Assembly (NCBI GenBank): GCA_905221605.1
Contig: CAJNDS010002587.1
Coordinates: 162,001 to 226,000 of the forward strand
Reading direction: 5' to 3'
DNA length: 64,000 bases
From: Symbiodinium natans
Taxonomy: Eukaryota; Sar; Dinophyceae; Suessiales; Symbiodiniaceae
Part shown: one piece after another, positions 50,495 through 60,449 of the stretch
Numbering within the stretch: position 1 is the stretch's first letter
Layout of the letters: every line of letters begins with the position of its first letter
The notes under the pieces: generated by a model
What the model saw: the letters and a program-made list of their open reading frames with translations, nothing else
The model's database searches: none
Told to the model about the DNA's origin: nothing
Translations under genes and position numbers: made by a program

Positions 50495-51180
50495 TTAGCC
50501 CTACGACCACACGTGTTGCCGCAGGTTTACTATCTGTGTCAACACCGTCCCTGCCATGCTTTCCGAGAGATTTCAGCTCAAATTCGTCGAGGCCTCCACG
50601 CGCCATGTTTTCGCTTCGCCTCTCCTTCGCATGGTGAGGCCTCCACGTGCCATGTTGCCGCTTCGCCTCTCCATCGCATGGTGAGGCCCATGTTGTCGCA
50701 TCGCCTCTCCCTCGAATGGTGAAGATCCGTTCTGGCCACTTCAAGCAGCCTCGGACATTCCTCCATGCCCGAACCTTGATAACGTCCATGCTGCCAGTGC
50801 GTCCATTGCCCACAGCAACACTGTACCAGTACGTGCGATTGTCTAGGGCACCATGCCCGAGCCTTGATAACGTCCATGTACCACTGCATGCGATTGTCCA
50901 GGGCGCCATGCTCTTGCGCAACAGACAGTAGTCCAGCAACCGGCAGGGCAGTCACGGGTCAGCAAGGAAAATTGCTCGCTCTGGCCTTGTAGACACACAC
51001 ACATTCAACGGCACTTTTCTCGAGAGGCATGCGTCTGGGACGCTGGATTTTATACAACGGCGTCCTGACATAAACGACTTTTGCACGACTCTTGAAGCTA
51101 TAAAACATTGCAAATAGCGATACGGGAAGCATGTGCAACATAATTTGCCCTAGTCCAAACCCGGCAAAACGCGCGGGCGG
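50495..51180. repeat. Repeat-free island with its own degenerate tandem repeats
   Basis: Two internal repeat sets: CTTCGCCTCTCC plus a G(C/A)ATGGTGAGGCC phrase three times at 50610-50720, and GCCTTGATAACGTCCATG with ATTGTC(C/T)AGGGC twice at 50770-50915. Minus frames of 181 and 125 codons cross it but inherit the repeat and match nothing known. No TTTAGGG. Origin unknown. Confidence 0.5.
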
Positions 51181-51214
51181 AGCGGGGTTTAGGGTTTAGG
51201 GTTGCGGCTTGGGA

Positions 51215-51275
51215 AACCAAGGCTTGAGTGTCACAGCTCAAGGAACTGCGCTCGCACTGCTAAACCCTATGGCAA
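51215..51275 (-). CDS. Possible exon
   Basis: The minus strand reads QCERSSLSCDTQALVSQAA after GTTTAG. The plus strand is partly open too. Confidence 0.35.
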
Positions 51276-51459
51276 GTCCTCTTCAACCTCCGTCCGACCT
51301 CTGACTCATTCAGGGGTTTTTTTTTGGGGTTAGGGTGTAGGGTCTAGGTTTAGGGTTTAGGCTTTAGGCTTTAGGGTTTAGGGTTTAGGATTTGGGGTTT
51401 AGGGTTTAAAGATTTAGGGTTTAGGGTTCCTTTGGGGGGGGGGGAGGGCGGGGGGACGT

Positions 51460-51527
51460 GCCTTGCTCTTGACGAAGCCGAAGAACTCGCGGTACGACAC
51501 CAGGTGGTCCCCAGACTCATCCATGGC
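51460..51527 (-). CDS. EF-hand 2 of a calmodulin-like pair
   Basis: The minus strand reads AMDESGDHLVSYREFFGFVK then SKA. Loop D-E-S-G-D-H-L-V-S-Y-R-E has acidic or polar residues at positions 1, 3, 5, 9 and Glu at 12, so it should bind calcium. Joined to the previous exon by a GC-AG intron (51528-51838) with a CGAGGC direct repeat at both edges. Confidence 0.75.
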
Positions 51528-51838
51528 CTCGGCCCATCAAGTCGCCCCCTAAACCCTAAACTCTAAACCCTAAACCCTAAACCCACACTTACTTCTCCAA
51601 CAAGACAGGAACAACAAGGTTAAACTTTGATGTTCTTGCAACAGAATCCTACCCAAAAAAGGATGCCCAAACGTTCCAGGTTCATCTGTTGGCTAAGTAA
51701 GCACAGAGCCACCCTCCTCCAACTCAAGATCTTATAACCCTAAGACCCTGTACCCAACACCACAAAAACCCCCAAACCCAAACAAATCCTAACAAACAAT
51801 CCCAAAGCCACCCCAACAAAAAAAAAAAACGAAGGCGC

Positions 51839-51945
51839 CTCGAGCCAGTCCAAGATCTCGTCGGGCGAGGTGTGGAACCCCATGTGCCTCAGCGCCTGGC
51901 AAATCTCCTCGGGCGCGAGTGGCGTTTGAGAGCTTCTAGGGTTCA
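51839..51945 (-). CDS. EF-hand linker exon
   Basis: The minus strand reads APEEICQALRHMGFHTSPDE then ILDWLE. This is the helix-linker-helix between paired EF-hands (x-E-E-x-x-x-A-L-x-x-M-G-x...). GC donor GAG then GCGCC. Confidence 0.75.
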
Positions 51946-52254
51946 AGCCTTCTGTGCTTGGGGCTTAGCGCTTCACGTGGACTGTTTGAGGTTAAGGGGT
52001 CAGGGGTTTCGTTTGGGGGCTTGGTAGGTGTGACTCGGGTTGAGTTGAGGCTTAGAGCTTAGGGCGAGATGTAACTTCATGGTCTGACCGTCAAGGAAGC
52101 CACGAAGAGTTCGAAAACAAAAACAACAACCGCATCGTTCCGGGGCGGTGTAAACAGGAGCCTCCTGAAAACAATGCTTAGGGAGCTCAGGGGTGCGGAA
52201 GGCCCTTCAGCAAAAGGAACATGAAACTTCACGGCCAGGACGGTCGAGAGTCGA

Positions 52255-52378
52255 TGGGGCCGAGGAAGCCGATCTGCTGGGTGTCGAAGCGCTCGAAGGC
52301 CTCTTGGACCCCCAGGCCCTTGCCGGAGATGGCCTCCCTCAACCGCACGGCCCGGATGCGCTGCACCATGATGTCGAA
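52255..52378 (-). CDS. EF-hand 1 exon
   Basis: Acceptor CCCGGCCCAG, frame FDIMVQRIRAVRLREAISGK, then GVQEAFERFDTQQIGFLG. E-A-F-x-x-F-D-T-x-x-x-G-F-L is an EF-hand start, but its loop lacks most acidic ligands (D-T-Q-Q-I-G), so calcium binding here is doubtful. Confidence 0.7.
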
Positions 52379-52535
52379 CTGGGCCGGGAGGTTTTGGGTT
52401 AAACCCGAAAGATTGCTTTTTTACAAGAGTAGGAAGGTTGCTCCCTTTGCTTTGTGCTGTCGGCTGTGCGTAGGAATGCTCCAAGCCCTCAATACAAGCC
52501 CTGAAGAAACGTGCGCAGGGGGCCTCCGACGTCAC

Positions 52536-52853
52536 GGTCAAGGCCACGGCGATCGGCCGCTCGGCCCAGTCGCCCACGGCACGCCGGCGGCAGCCGCCGA
52601 TCTGCTCGAAGAAGCGGCGCCGCGCGAAGGGCGTCTCGTGCTGCAAGCCTCTCAGAAGCGCCATGAGCTCCTCGTCCTTGAAGAAGACCTGCGTGTCGAA
52701 GTAGCGGCAGAGCTGCATCGATCGAAGGGTTTGGTAGGTGGCGCCCTCTTCGAAGCCCACAGACCGGTCCAGCACGCTGAAGCCGGAGGTCAGGGAGCGC
52801 AGGCCGATGGCGGTGTTGGCCGGAGCCAGGGGCGGGCCCGTCGCCAGCCTGTA
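52536..52853 (-). CDS. Long exon, unknown domain before the EF-hands
   Basis: About 105 codons between introner acceptor CCTCCAAG and donor GTGACGTC: YRLATGPPLAPANTAIGLRS, then FSVLDRSVGFEEGATYQTLR, YFDTQVFFKDEELMALLRGL and FARRRFFEQIGGCRRRAVGD. Well-folded character; no family named. Linked in frame to the exon at 53025-53070. Confidence 0.7.
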
Positions 52854-53024
52854 CTTGGAGGCTCAGGGTACTTCTTAACCCAATACTCCTTGTACTTATA
52901 ACCCAATGATAGCCATTTTAGGGCAGTTAAGGGGCTTACAAGGGTACTTCTTATCCCAATGATAACCATATTAGGGCACTTCACGGGCTTATAACCCATT
53001 CTAAGTACAGTTTTAAGCATGAAC
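52854..53024 (-). mobile_element. Introner-like element, family A, forming a whole intron
   Basis: 171-nt GT-AG intron with ends ACTTGGAGGCTC and GCATGAACCTCCAAGT. Removal joins EYGTPVYLE to YRLATGPPL in frame. The interior has two copies of an AC(T/C)TCTTA(A/T)CCCAAT stretch and no telomere-like repeat, so it may be a young copy. Confidence 0.75.
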
Positions 53025-53290
53025 CTCCAAGTAAACTGGTGTGCCATACTCTGCATGTGCTGTCCATGTCCTCTCCACGCTCCACGGTATGTACTACAAC
53101 TTACTACCACATACTACAACCCCCGGCGTGTCTGCGACTTGCGCCAACGGGAATGCCTCACCGCAGCCGAGCAGCTTGCAGTGGAGGATGCGCCGAAGGG
53201 TCTCGCCTTCCGCCAGGCTCAACGCCACGAAGAAGCGACCAGCGTCCTGGAAGCTTGGTGTGGCATATGGCCCTGGATCCTCGCTTAGGG
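53025..53290 (-). CDS. Two exons, same gene as the EF-hand pair
   Basis: 53115-53288 reads EDPGPYATPSFQDAGRFFVA, LSLAEGETLRRILHCKLLG, then CGEAFPLAQVADTPG with a GTTGTAGT donor. 53025-53070 reads TWTAHAEYGTPVYLE. Plus frames here are shadows with poorer bias. Confidence 0.65.
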
Positions 53291-53384
53291 GCTACTTCCG
53301 CGCTAATTCGGAAAGAATATGCAGCCTGCCAGCGCAGGCTTCGGCTCATTTTAGGAGGTCCGGGCTTCAGGGCCGGTTGCCCGG

Positions 53385-53480
53385 CTCCTGCGGGCGGAAG
53401 TGAGGATGAAGCAGCAGCTGCACCATGTCCTTCCAGGGCGCATTTCGGGGATCGGGCTCACGGAAACTCCGCTTGTGGAT
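53385..53480 (-). CDS. Exon, unknown protein
   Basis: The minus strand reads RSFREPDPRNAPWKDMVQLL then LHPHFRPQEPG; the following TGA is probably behind a GC donor. Confidence 0.6.
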
Positions 53481-53534
53481 TGTGGGGGCTGTCATCCCGA
53501 AACCCTAAAACCTTAAACCCTGAACCGTAGACCC

Positions 53535-53735
53535 TAAACCTTAAGCCCTAAGCCCTAAGCCCTAAGCCCTAAGCCCTAAGCCCTAAGCCCTAAGCCCTAA
53601 GCCCTAAGCCCTAAGCCCTAAGCCCAAAACCCTAAAGCCGAAAGCCGAAAGCCGAAAGCCTAAGCCCTAAGCCCTAAGCCCTAAACCCTAAACCCTAAAT
53701 CCTAAACCCTAAACCCTAAACCCTAAACCCTAAGC
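53535..53735. repeat. CCCTAAG array
   Basis: About 15 CCCTAAG units (complement of GGGCTTA), then CCGAAAG and CCCTAAA. Same variant as 15445-15605, 38 kb away, but absent from adjacent introns. Confidence 0.95.
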
Positions 53736-53744
53736 ATGCACCAT

Positions 53745-53835
53745 GCGGAACTTCCCTCCTCGAGGCCGACCCCTGCAGGCTTGCCACCCTCGGGGAGCAG
53801 TTGTGCTGTCAGGGTTCCAGAAGTCCCTAGACCAT
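53745..53835 (-). CDS. Exon, unknown protein
   Basis: The minus strand reads LTAQLLPEGGKPAGVGLEEG then SSAWCML. Confidence 0.55.
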
Positions 53836-53949
53836 GTCCAGGGTTGAGGGTTTAGGGTTTAGGGTTTAGGGTTTAGGGTTTAGGGCTTAGGGCTTAGGGC
53901 TTAGGGCTTCATAGGGAGTTCGGGCATTTGCGTCCCTCTACAACCCCCC

Positions 53950-54097
53950 CTGACGTGGTTGTATGTAGGAAGCAGAAGCGACCGAGGGCGGTGCGATCAG
54001 CGACAGGGCCGTCTTGGGATCGTGGAGCGCATAGTCGCCCTGATCGAAGACCAGACGCAGCAGCGTGCCGACGCGGTCTTGATTCAGCGTGCCTGCG
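53950..54097 (-). CDS. Exon, unknown protein
   Basis: Acceptor TTCTGCGCAG, then TLNQDRVGTLLRLVFDQGDY and ALHDPKTALSLIAPPS. Strong bias. The plus frame with 65 codons is a shadow. Confidence 0.65.
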
Positions 54098-54164
54098 CAG
54101 AACCACTAGGAGGTTTCGGGTTTAGGGTTTAGCTCACCCCCCCCAATCGGGTACCCTGCACTGC

Positions 54165-54370
54165 TCTTCGGCGATATGCTTAGGATGGGTGGGGTGCTAG
54201 GACGGGGGTCCTCCATCTCCCCTTGCCATTTTGGGGTTTAGGCTTGTTGTTTGGGGTTTAGGGTTTAGGGAAACCCTAAACCCTACCCCTGTGCACCTCC
54301 CGAGCCCTGCGCGTTGCCCTCTGCGGTGAAGAGGTCCAAGGCACGCTTGCAGCACCTGGAGCTTCAGGGC
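54165..54370 (-). CDS. Two exons
   Basis: 54295-54365 reads RCCKRALDLFTAEGNAQGSG, TPR-like in character. 54165-54225 reads EMEDPRPSTPPILSISPKSS with donor GGTACCCG. Confidence 0.5.
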
Positions 54371-54408
54371 TTCTTTGGCTGTTCTGATTAGGGGTTAGGG
54401 TTGAGGCT

Positions 54409-54440
<32 letters not shown>

Positions 54441-54714
54441 GGCTGAGGGCTGAGGGCTGAGGGCTGAGGGCTGAGGGCTGAGGGTTGAGGGTTGAGCTTC
54501 AAGAGCTGTCGCGGGTTGTCAAGAGTGTTTGCGGGCTTTTGCGGGATGGGCTTAAATAAGTGCTTAAACGATATGGTTTGAGGCTTGCTTTGTCTTGTGG
54601 GGGCCCTAAATAGGGTTTAGGGTTTAGGGTGTAGAGTTTAGGGTTTAGGGTTTCGGGGGGTTTAAGGTTAGCAGCTCTTCAGCAAAGCCATACGGTGGCC
54701 CTAAAGCCCTTCAA

Positions 54715-54775
54715 GCACCCTGCTCAAGTGCGCGCCGTGACACTTCTGCATCAGCCCCTCTTCCGTCTCCTTCGG
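54715..54775 (-). CDS. Exon, unknown protein
   Basis: The minus strand reads KETEEGLMQKCHGAHLSR with donor GTGCTTGA. Confidence 0.55.
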
Positions 54776-54894
54776 GCTTTGGGGTTCAGGGTTCTCGGGC
54801 CAGGGCTTCAAAACCCTAAACCCTAAACCCTAAATCCTAAACCCTAAACCCCAAACCCTAAACCCTAAACCCCAAACCCTACCTTAGGGACTTA

Positions 54895-55010
54895 GGCTTA
54901 AGAGTTGAAGGCTCCCAGGGCCATGCCGCAGACTGCTGTGGGGCTCAGGGCATGCTCTGGGCTGTTCGGGGTTGAGGATGTGACGTTGGGAAGGTCCGGA
55001 GGCGTGAGGG
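54895..55010 (-). CDS. Exon ending in TAA
   Basis: The minus strand reads LTPPDLPNVTSSTPNSPEHA then LSPTAVCGMALGAFNS and TAA. Ser/Pro/Thr-rich. Candidate gene end. Confidence 0.55.
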
Positions 55011-55334
55011 CTTCGAAGCGTTTAGGGTTTGGGGTTTAGGGTGTAGGGTTTAGGGTGTAGGGTTTAGGGTTTAGGGTTTAGGGCTTAAGGGCCTCAGGAT
55101 TTGAGAGTTTCACCGGGGTGTTGAGGGAGTTTAATTAAACCTGAACCCTTGAACCCCCCCAAGACCCCTACACCCTTGATCCTTGAACCCCACAGAGCCC
55201 CAAACCTAAAACCCCTAAACCTTACACCCTAAAACCCTAAACCCTAAACCCCCAAACCCTAAACCCTAAAACCCTAAACCCTAAACCCCCAACCCCTAAA
55301 CCCTAAACCCCAAACCCGAAACCCTAAACCCTAA

Positions 55335-55605
55335 ACACTGCCCGAGGCTCCGAAAGCTGCAGCGACTCCATGAGACGCTGCGCGGGGCAGCCGCGCGGCA
55401 GCCACTCCATGACCTCAGCATTTCGGGGTATGTCAGGGGTTTAGGGTTTAGGGTTTAGGGGTTAGGATTTAGGCTCTACCTTCATAGCGGCCTAAACCCT
55501 AAACCCTAAACCCCAAGCCCTAAACCCCAAAAATCCAAACCCTAAACCCTAGGCCCTTCACCCTAAACCTCCCGGGCCAGACTCTCCTCCTCCTTCTTGG
55601 GGTTT
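55335..55605 (-). CDS. Two exons
   Basis: 55565-55603 reads NPKKEESLARE followed by GTTTAGGG, a case where a telomere-like unit itself supplies the donor. 55340-55425 reads NAEVMEWLPRGCPAQRLMES then LQLSEPRAV. Confidence 0.55.
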
Positions 55606-55929
55606 GATGGGTTTTGGGTTCTGGGGTTTAGGGTTTAGGGTTTAGGGTTTAGAGTTTAGGGTTGAGGGTTTTGGGCTTAGGGGTTAGGACTTAGGGTTTT
55701 GATATGTGTGCGTTCTGGACAATCCTACATAACTCCCAAAAGACCTGCAGGCCACTAAAGCACCTCAACACGCCTGAAACCCACCTAAAAAGACACGACA
55801 CAACGAACACCTAGAAACACCATTCTAATCCAAACTCTAGGGTTTAGGGCTTAGGGCTTAGGGCTTAGGGCTTAGGGTTTAGGGTTTAGGGTTTAGGGTT
55901 TAGGGCTGGAGGGTTTAGGGTTTGCCCCT

Positions 55930-56015
55930 AAGACCCTGAGCCGCCGAGGCCCGGTTTCTGATGCTAGGCGAGGCGCCACACAGGTGTTCCTCAAGGGCTG
56001 AATGCAGGCGAAAAA
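55930..56015 (-). CDS. Exon, unknown protein
   Basis: The minus strand reads LHSALEEHLCGASPSIRNRA then SAAQ with a GTCTTAG donor. Confidence 0.55.
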
Positions 56016-56332
56016 ATGGGGTGCCCTAATCCTCAAACATCCTAACACTGCCCTAAACCCAGACCCTAGCTTCACAAAAAGAAAACAGTGCGAAACAAAC
56101 ATGAAACATAAAACCCTAGAACCCCGAGACCCGAGACCTTCAAACCCTGAAACCTTACACCCCAACCCACAACCCCCTCCCCCCCCTCCCCCCCCTCCCC
56201 CCCCCCCAAACCAACCCTGCAAAAACAAATGGGTCGAACTTCGGGCTCCGAGGTTCGCAAACCCTAAGCCCTAAACCCTAAACCCCAAATCCTAAACCCT
56301 AAACCCTAAACCCTAAATCCCTAAAAAGACTT

Positions 56333-56580
56333 CGGCGCGAAGGCTCTTGAGCCGCCGGAAGCAGCCCCAAACCCTAAACCCCAAACCCCAAACCCTAAAC
56401 CCTAAACCCCAAACCCTAAACCCTAAACCATAAACCCCAAACCCTAAACCCTAAACCCCAAACCCTAGACCCTAAACCCTAAACCCCGAACCCGAACTCG
56501 GTGCGAAGGCTCTTGAGACGCCGGAAGCCGGACCACTTGGGGTTGTAGTAGTTCTCGGAGAGGAGGAAGTCCTGTTTTCG
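56333..56580 (-). CDS. Exon and partial duplicate of its 3' end
   Basis: 56495-56580 reads DFLLSENYYNPKWSGFRRLK then SLRTE. About 160 bp further along transcription (56335-56366) the last 31 bp recur with two changes, giving CFRRLKSLRAE. Only one copy can be used per transcript unless both are spliced in. Confidence 0.6.
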
Positions 56581-56991
56581 GTTTAGGGTTTAGGGTTTAG
56601 GGTTTAGGGTTTAGGGTTTAGGGTTGAGGGTTTGGGGTTTGGGGTTTAGGGTTTCGGGTTTCGGGTTGGTGGGGAGGAGGTGGTTGGGGTCTGGGGTTTG
56701 GGGTTGAGGGTCGAGGGTCCCAAATTGTTTGGGTTGAGGGTTTGCGTCTGAAATGGTTTGTGAAATGCACAACCTTCCTCGCCGCTGAACCCTTGAGCCG
56801 AAAACCCTAACCTCCCTAAACCCCAAACCCTAAACCCTAAACCCTAAACCCTAAACCCTAAACCCTAAACCCTAAACCTCCTTGAACCCTAAACCCTAAA
56901 CCCTAAACCCTAAACCCTAAACCCTAAACCCTAAACCCTAAACCCTAAACCCTAAACCCTAAACCCTCCCTCCCCCAGTCCTTGGGTAGAG

Positions 56992-57065
56992 TCTCCAGGC
57001 TGCGGCCCTTGAAGAGCCGGAACTGGTGGGCCGGGTAGAACCTGGACATCGGCGTGCGGGTCTGG
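56992..57065 (-). CDS. Exon, unknown protein
   Basis: Acceptor CCCCAG, then MSRFYPAHQFRLFKGRSLET and LPKDWG. Strong bias. Confidence 0.6.
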
Positions 57066-57514
57066 GGATTTAGGGCTTTAGGGGTGGGTTTGGGGTTTAG
57101 GGTTTAGGTTTAGGGTTTAGGGTTTAGGGTTTAGGGTTTAGGGGTTTAGGGTTTAGGGTTTAGGGTTTAGGGTTTAGAGTTTAGGTTTAGGGTTTTTAGG
57201 GGGGAAGTTCTCTAGTGGGTTGGGATGGTGCTCTTCCGTAAGGGGCTTTCAGTGGGGGCAGATTCAACCGTAAACCATATGAACCCTATAAACCCCATAA
57301 AACCCGATGAAACGCTATAAACCCTACAAACAAAAACACTGTAAATCCCGCAAACCCCATCAATCCTATAAACCCCATAAAACCCTACAAACCCAACAAA
57401 CCCTATAAACTAAACCCTAAACCCTAAACCCTAAACCCTAAACCCTAAACCCTAAACCCTAAACCCTAAACCCTAAACCCTAAACCCTAAACCCTAAACC
57501 CTAAACCCTAAACC

Positions 57515-57605
57515 CGACCCCTTCCAGCCCAGGCAGCTGGGGCGGGTTTTCTTCGGCGAGGCTGGCGAAGGGCCAGCTGTTGGGCTCCTGGAACTCAAGG
57601 ACCCA
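57515..57605 (-). CDS. Exon, unknown protein
   Basis: The minus strand reads VLEFQEPNSWPFASLAEENP then PQLPGLEGV. Flanked by a CCCTAAA array (57410-57515). Confidence 0.6.
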
Positions 57606-57827
57606 AACAATTTAAGGGTGTAGGGCTTAGGGTTTAGGGTTTAGGGTTTAGGGCTTAGGGTTTAGGGTTTAGGGTTTTGGGGTTAGGGTTTAGGGTCTAG
57701 GATCTAGGGTCTAGGGTCTAGGGTTTAGGGTTTAGGGTTTAGGGTTTAGGGTTTAGGGTTTAGGGTTTAGGGTATAGGGCTTCGGGTGGAGGGTTTAGGG
57801 TTTAGGGCTTGGGGTTCCTACTAAACC

Positions 57828-57905
57828 CTCTAGACCCTCATAGCCCTCAGAATCCTCAGAACCTCGCGTGTTCTTCTGGCCATTTTTTCTTATGGATTCC
57901 ATGGT
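57828..57905 (-). CDS. Possible exon
   Basis: The minus strand reads MESIRKNGQKNTRGSEDSEG then YEGLE and a GTTTAGTAGG donor. An ATG is in frame. Confidence 0.4.
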
Positions 57906-58144
57906 TGCGCTGTTTTGGGGGGGCAGGGAGGGGGGGGGCTGTGGAGGTTGTGGAAGCCATGGTTCGTTCAAGGTTCGTCTTTAGGGCTTAGGGGGTTCGG
58001 GTGTGCGGCTCTTGGGGTGTAGGGTGAAGGGCTTGGGGTTGTCCACGAGGGTTGAGGGTTTAGGGTCTGAGGCTCTTGGGGTTTAGCGCGTAGGGCTTCG
58101 GGTTGGGTTTACGTTTCTTGGGTTATGGGTTTCGAGTCTCGGGT

Positions 58145-58400
58145 TTAGGGTTAGAGTTTGGGTCCTCGCTGTCGCGGCAGTACATGAGATCCACAAACTT
58201 CTCGATCTCAATCCTTGGAGTGAGATCTTTCGGGGGGGGTTAGGGTGTAGGTTTAGGGTTCAGGGTTCAGGGTTTAGGGTTTAGGGTTTAGGGTTCAGGG
58301 TTCAGGGTTTTAGGGTTCAGGGCGTAGGGTTCAGGATGATTTTCCCTTCCAGGCTTCTCCAGAACTTCCTGCGGGGGTCGGGGGGGTCTCCCATCTTCAG
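58145..58400 (-). CDS. Two exons
   Basis: 58338-58400 reads MGDPPDPRRKFWRSLEGKII. 58150-58225 reads TPRIEIEKFVDLMYCRDSED, whose IEIEKFVDLM resembles an EF-hand exiting helix. Order fits one gene. Confidence 0.5.
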
Positions 58401-58559
58401 GTCTCTGGGGCTGTTTCAGGGCTTGGGGGTTGTTTTGGGGCTGCACGTCTCCATTTTTGCTTAGGCAGACATGGCCCTCGGGAGAGGAAACTAGGCCTCA
58501 GGTTAGGCTCCCTACAAGAGAAAAAGACAAAAAAGCCTAAACCCTAAACCCCAAGACTA

Positions 58560-58805
58560 CAAAGAAGGATATCTGATTTGTCGGACTTGGGGCACTGTTA
58601 CTGTGGGCTGGCACCGGGGCGTATTGGAGTCACCCAAAATCTTAAACCCTAAACCTTAAACCTAAACCCTAAGCCCTAAGCCCTAAACCCTAAAACCTAA
58701 ACCCTACCCTCTTGCTGCGGGGTCGTAGGGACTTGTTGGCCCAGCAGCTGTTGCTCGCGCTCTTCCTCCTCCTCTTCTTCCATCTCCCTCTCCGCCTGAC
58801 ATTGA
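58560..58805 (-). CDS. Two exons
   Basis: 58712-58790 reads AEREMEEEEEEEREQQLLGQ then QVPTTPQQ after TGTCAG. 58562-58628 reads DSNTPRCQPTVTVPQVRQIR. Charged helix then linker. Confidence 0.55.
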
Positions 58806-58839
58806 CTAAGGAGCATGCTGCTCACAGAAGGGTTTAGGG

Positions 58840-59092
58840 TTTAGGGTCTAGGGTTTAGGGTTCAGGGTTCAGGGTTCAGGGTTCAGGGTTCAGGGTTCAG
58901 GGTTCAGGGTTCAGGGTTCAGGGTTCAGGGTTCAGGGTTTAGGGTTTAGGGTTTAGGGTTTAGGGTTAGGGTTTAGGGTTTAGGGTTTAGGGTTTAGGGT
59001 TTAGGGTTTAGGGTTTAGGGTTTAGGGTTCAGAGTTCAGGGTTTAGGGTTTAGGGTTTAGGGTTTCGGGTTTCGGGTTTAGGGTTTGCGTTT
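58840..59092. repeat. GGGTTCA then TTTAGGG array
   Basis: A dozen identical GGGTTCA units (58860-58940) are bounded by TTTAGGG units, another variant confined to one intron. Confidence 0.95.
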
Positions 59093-59099
59093 GGTCTTT

Positions 59100-59175
59100 G
59101 CGTTTGGTCTTCTGCGGGGCTGGGGCCTGGGGTAGAGGGCTGGAGGGTATCGAGGACTACACCCGACATCTTCCT
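59100..59175 (-). CDS. Exon, Pro/Arg-rich
   Basis: Acceptor CTCTCAG, then EDVGCSPRYPPALYPRPQPR and RRPN. Confidence 0.45.
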
Positions 59176-59399
59176 GAGAGTGATAGCAAACACGGAAGGC
59201 CCTATGTAAAACATTTGAACTTCCCCTGCCCTAAAAAAACTTGCTGGCTAGTTCTTGGTAGGAATTCGCGCAGTAGATCCCTCATATCACCTTTTTCTAC
59301 CCTTTAGGGGGTCATAATTTCCGAACTCCCTCTAAACCCTAAGCCCCAAGCCCCAAGCCCCAAGCCCTAAGCCCTAAACCCTAAACCCTAAACCCCCCA

Positions 59400-59475
59400 C
59401 CACCACATCCCCCTGCGCCGGCACCTCGGCCTCACGCTCAGCCTCCGCCTCGAGGGTCTGCTCGCCCACCTGCAA
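59400..59475 (-). CDS. Exon, acidic
   Basis: The minus strand reads QVGEQTLEAEAEREAEVPAQ then GDVVV. Continuous G/C third positions. Confidence 0.6.
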
Positions 59476-59574
59476 AAAATTCGGAGGGGCTCTCGGGGGG
59501 GGAAAAGGGGGGTTTTAGGGTTTAGGGTTTAGGGTTTAGGGTTTAGGGTTTTAGGGTTTCGGGTTTGGGGCTTC

Positions 59575-59815
59575 GGGCTTGGGGGTTAGGGTTTATGCAC
59601 GCGGTTTTGCGGACTGTCTCGAAGAAGCTCCTTGGAGACAAACTACTTGTGAATTCACCGGCCAGGCCTTTGACGGTGAAGGCGCGTGGCACTATTAAAG
59701 ATCGTACGCGCGTCTCCGAACTCGAGCTGGCTAACCGGGAGCTGTCGGGAGCTACGCGCGGTGACTTAGCAAAGTCTCTGTACGGTTTACCCTGGATGCT
59801 TTTAAGCATTCTTTA
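59575..59815. other. Long open island, strand unresolved
   Basis: The minus strand reads SKSIQ-like KPYRDFAKSPRVAPDSSRL and RAFTVKGLAGEFTSSLSPRS. The plus strand reads LRTVSKKLLGDKLLVNSPAR and RVSELELANRELSGATRGDL, ending TAG at 59815. About 75 codons open each way with similar third-position bias. The plus protein looks the more natural, which would make it an exception to the minus-strand rule. Confidence 0.4.
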
Positions 59816-60369
59816 GGGTTTAGGGTTTAGGGTTTAGGGTTTAGGGTTTAGGGTTTAGGGTTTAGGGTTTAGGGTGTAGTGTTTATGGTTTAGGGTTTAG
59901 GGTTTAGGGTTTAGGGTTTAGGGTTTAGGGTTTAGGGTTTAGGGTTTAGGGTTTAGGGTTTAGGGTTTAGGGTTTAGGGCCTGGGGAGCGCTTGGGCTTC
60001 TAGGGCTGAGGGTTCTGGAGGTTATATAAGGGGCTTTCGGGTCCAAGGCTCTTTTAAAGCACTTCTAGCAGATGAGCAAGGGATGCTGAGTTTGTGGTTT
60101 AGGTAACACCAACCCCTGTAAAGGCTTCATCCCACTGAGGTGTGGGGTTCAGGGTTCAGCCACCCAACTCGACATCCCAAGAACAGGGTTTAGGGTTTAG
60201 GGTTTAGGGTTTAGGGTTTAGGGTTTAGGGTTTAGGGTTTAGGGTTTAGGGTTTAGGGTTTAGGGTTTAGGGTTTAGGGTTTAGGGTTTAGGGTTTAGGG
60301 TTTAGGGTTTAGGGTTTAGGGTTAGGTGGACCTAAACCACAAGTAATCAACAAACACCCAACCCGAGTA

Positions 60370-60445
60370 CCCGAAACAGGCAGACACCTCCATGCCCTGC
60401 ACTTCCAAGACGTTCTTGATGACCTCGGGAAACTCATAAATATGT
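60370..60445 (-). CDS. Exon, unknown protein
   Basis: The minus strand reads EFPEVIKNVLEVQGMEVSAC then FG and donor GTACTCGG. Confidence 0.6.
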
Positions 60446-60449
60446 ATGT

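Noticed and set aside
53039-53530. Plus-strand frames up to 163 codons
   Set aside because: Antisense to the well-biased minus exons at 53115-53288 and 53385-53480, with poorer third-position composition.
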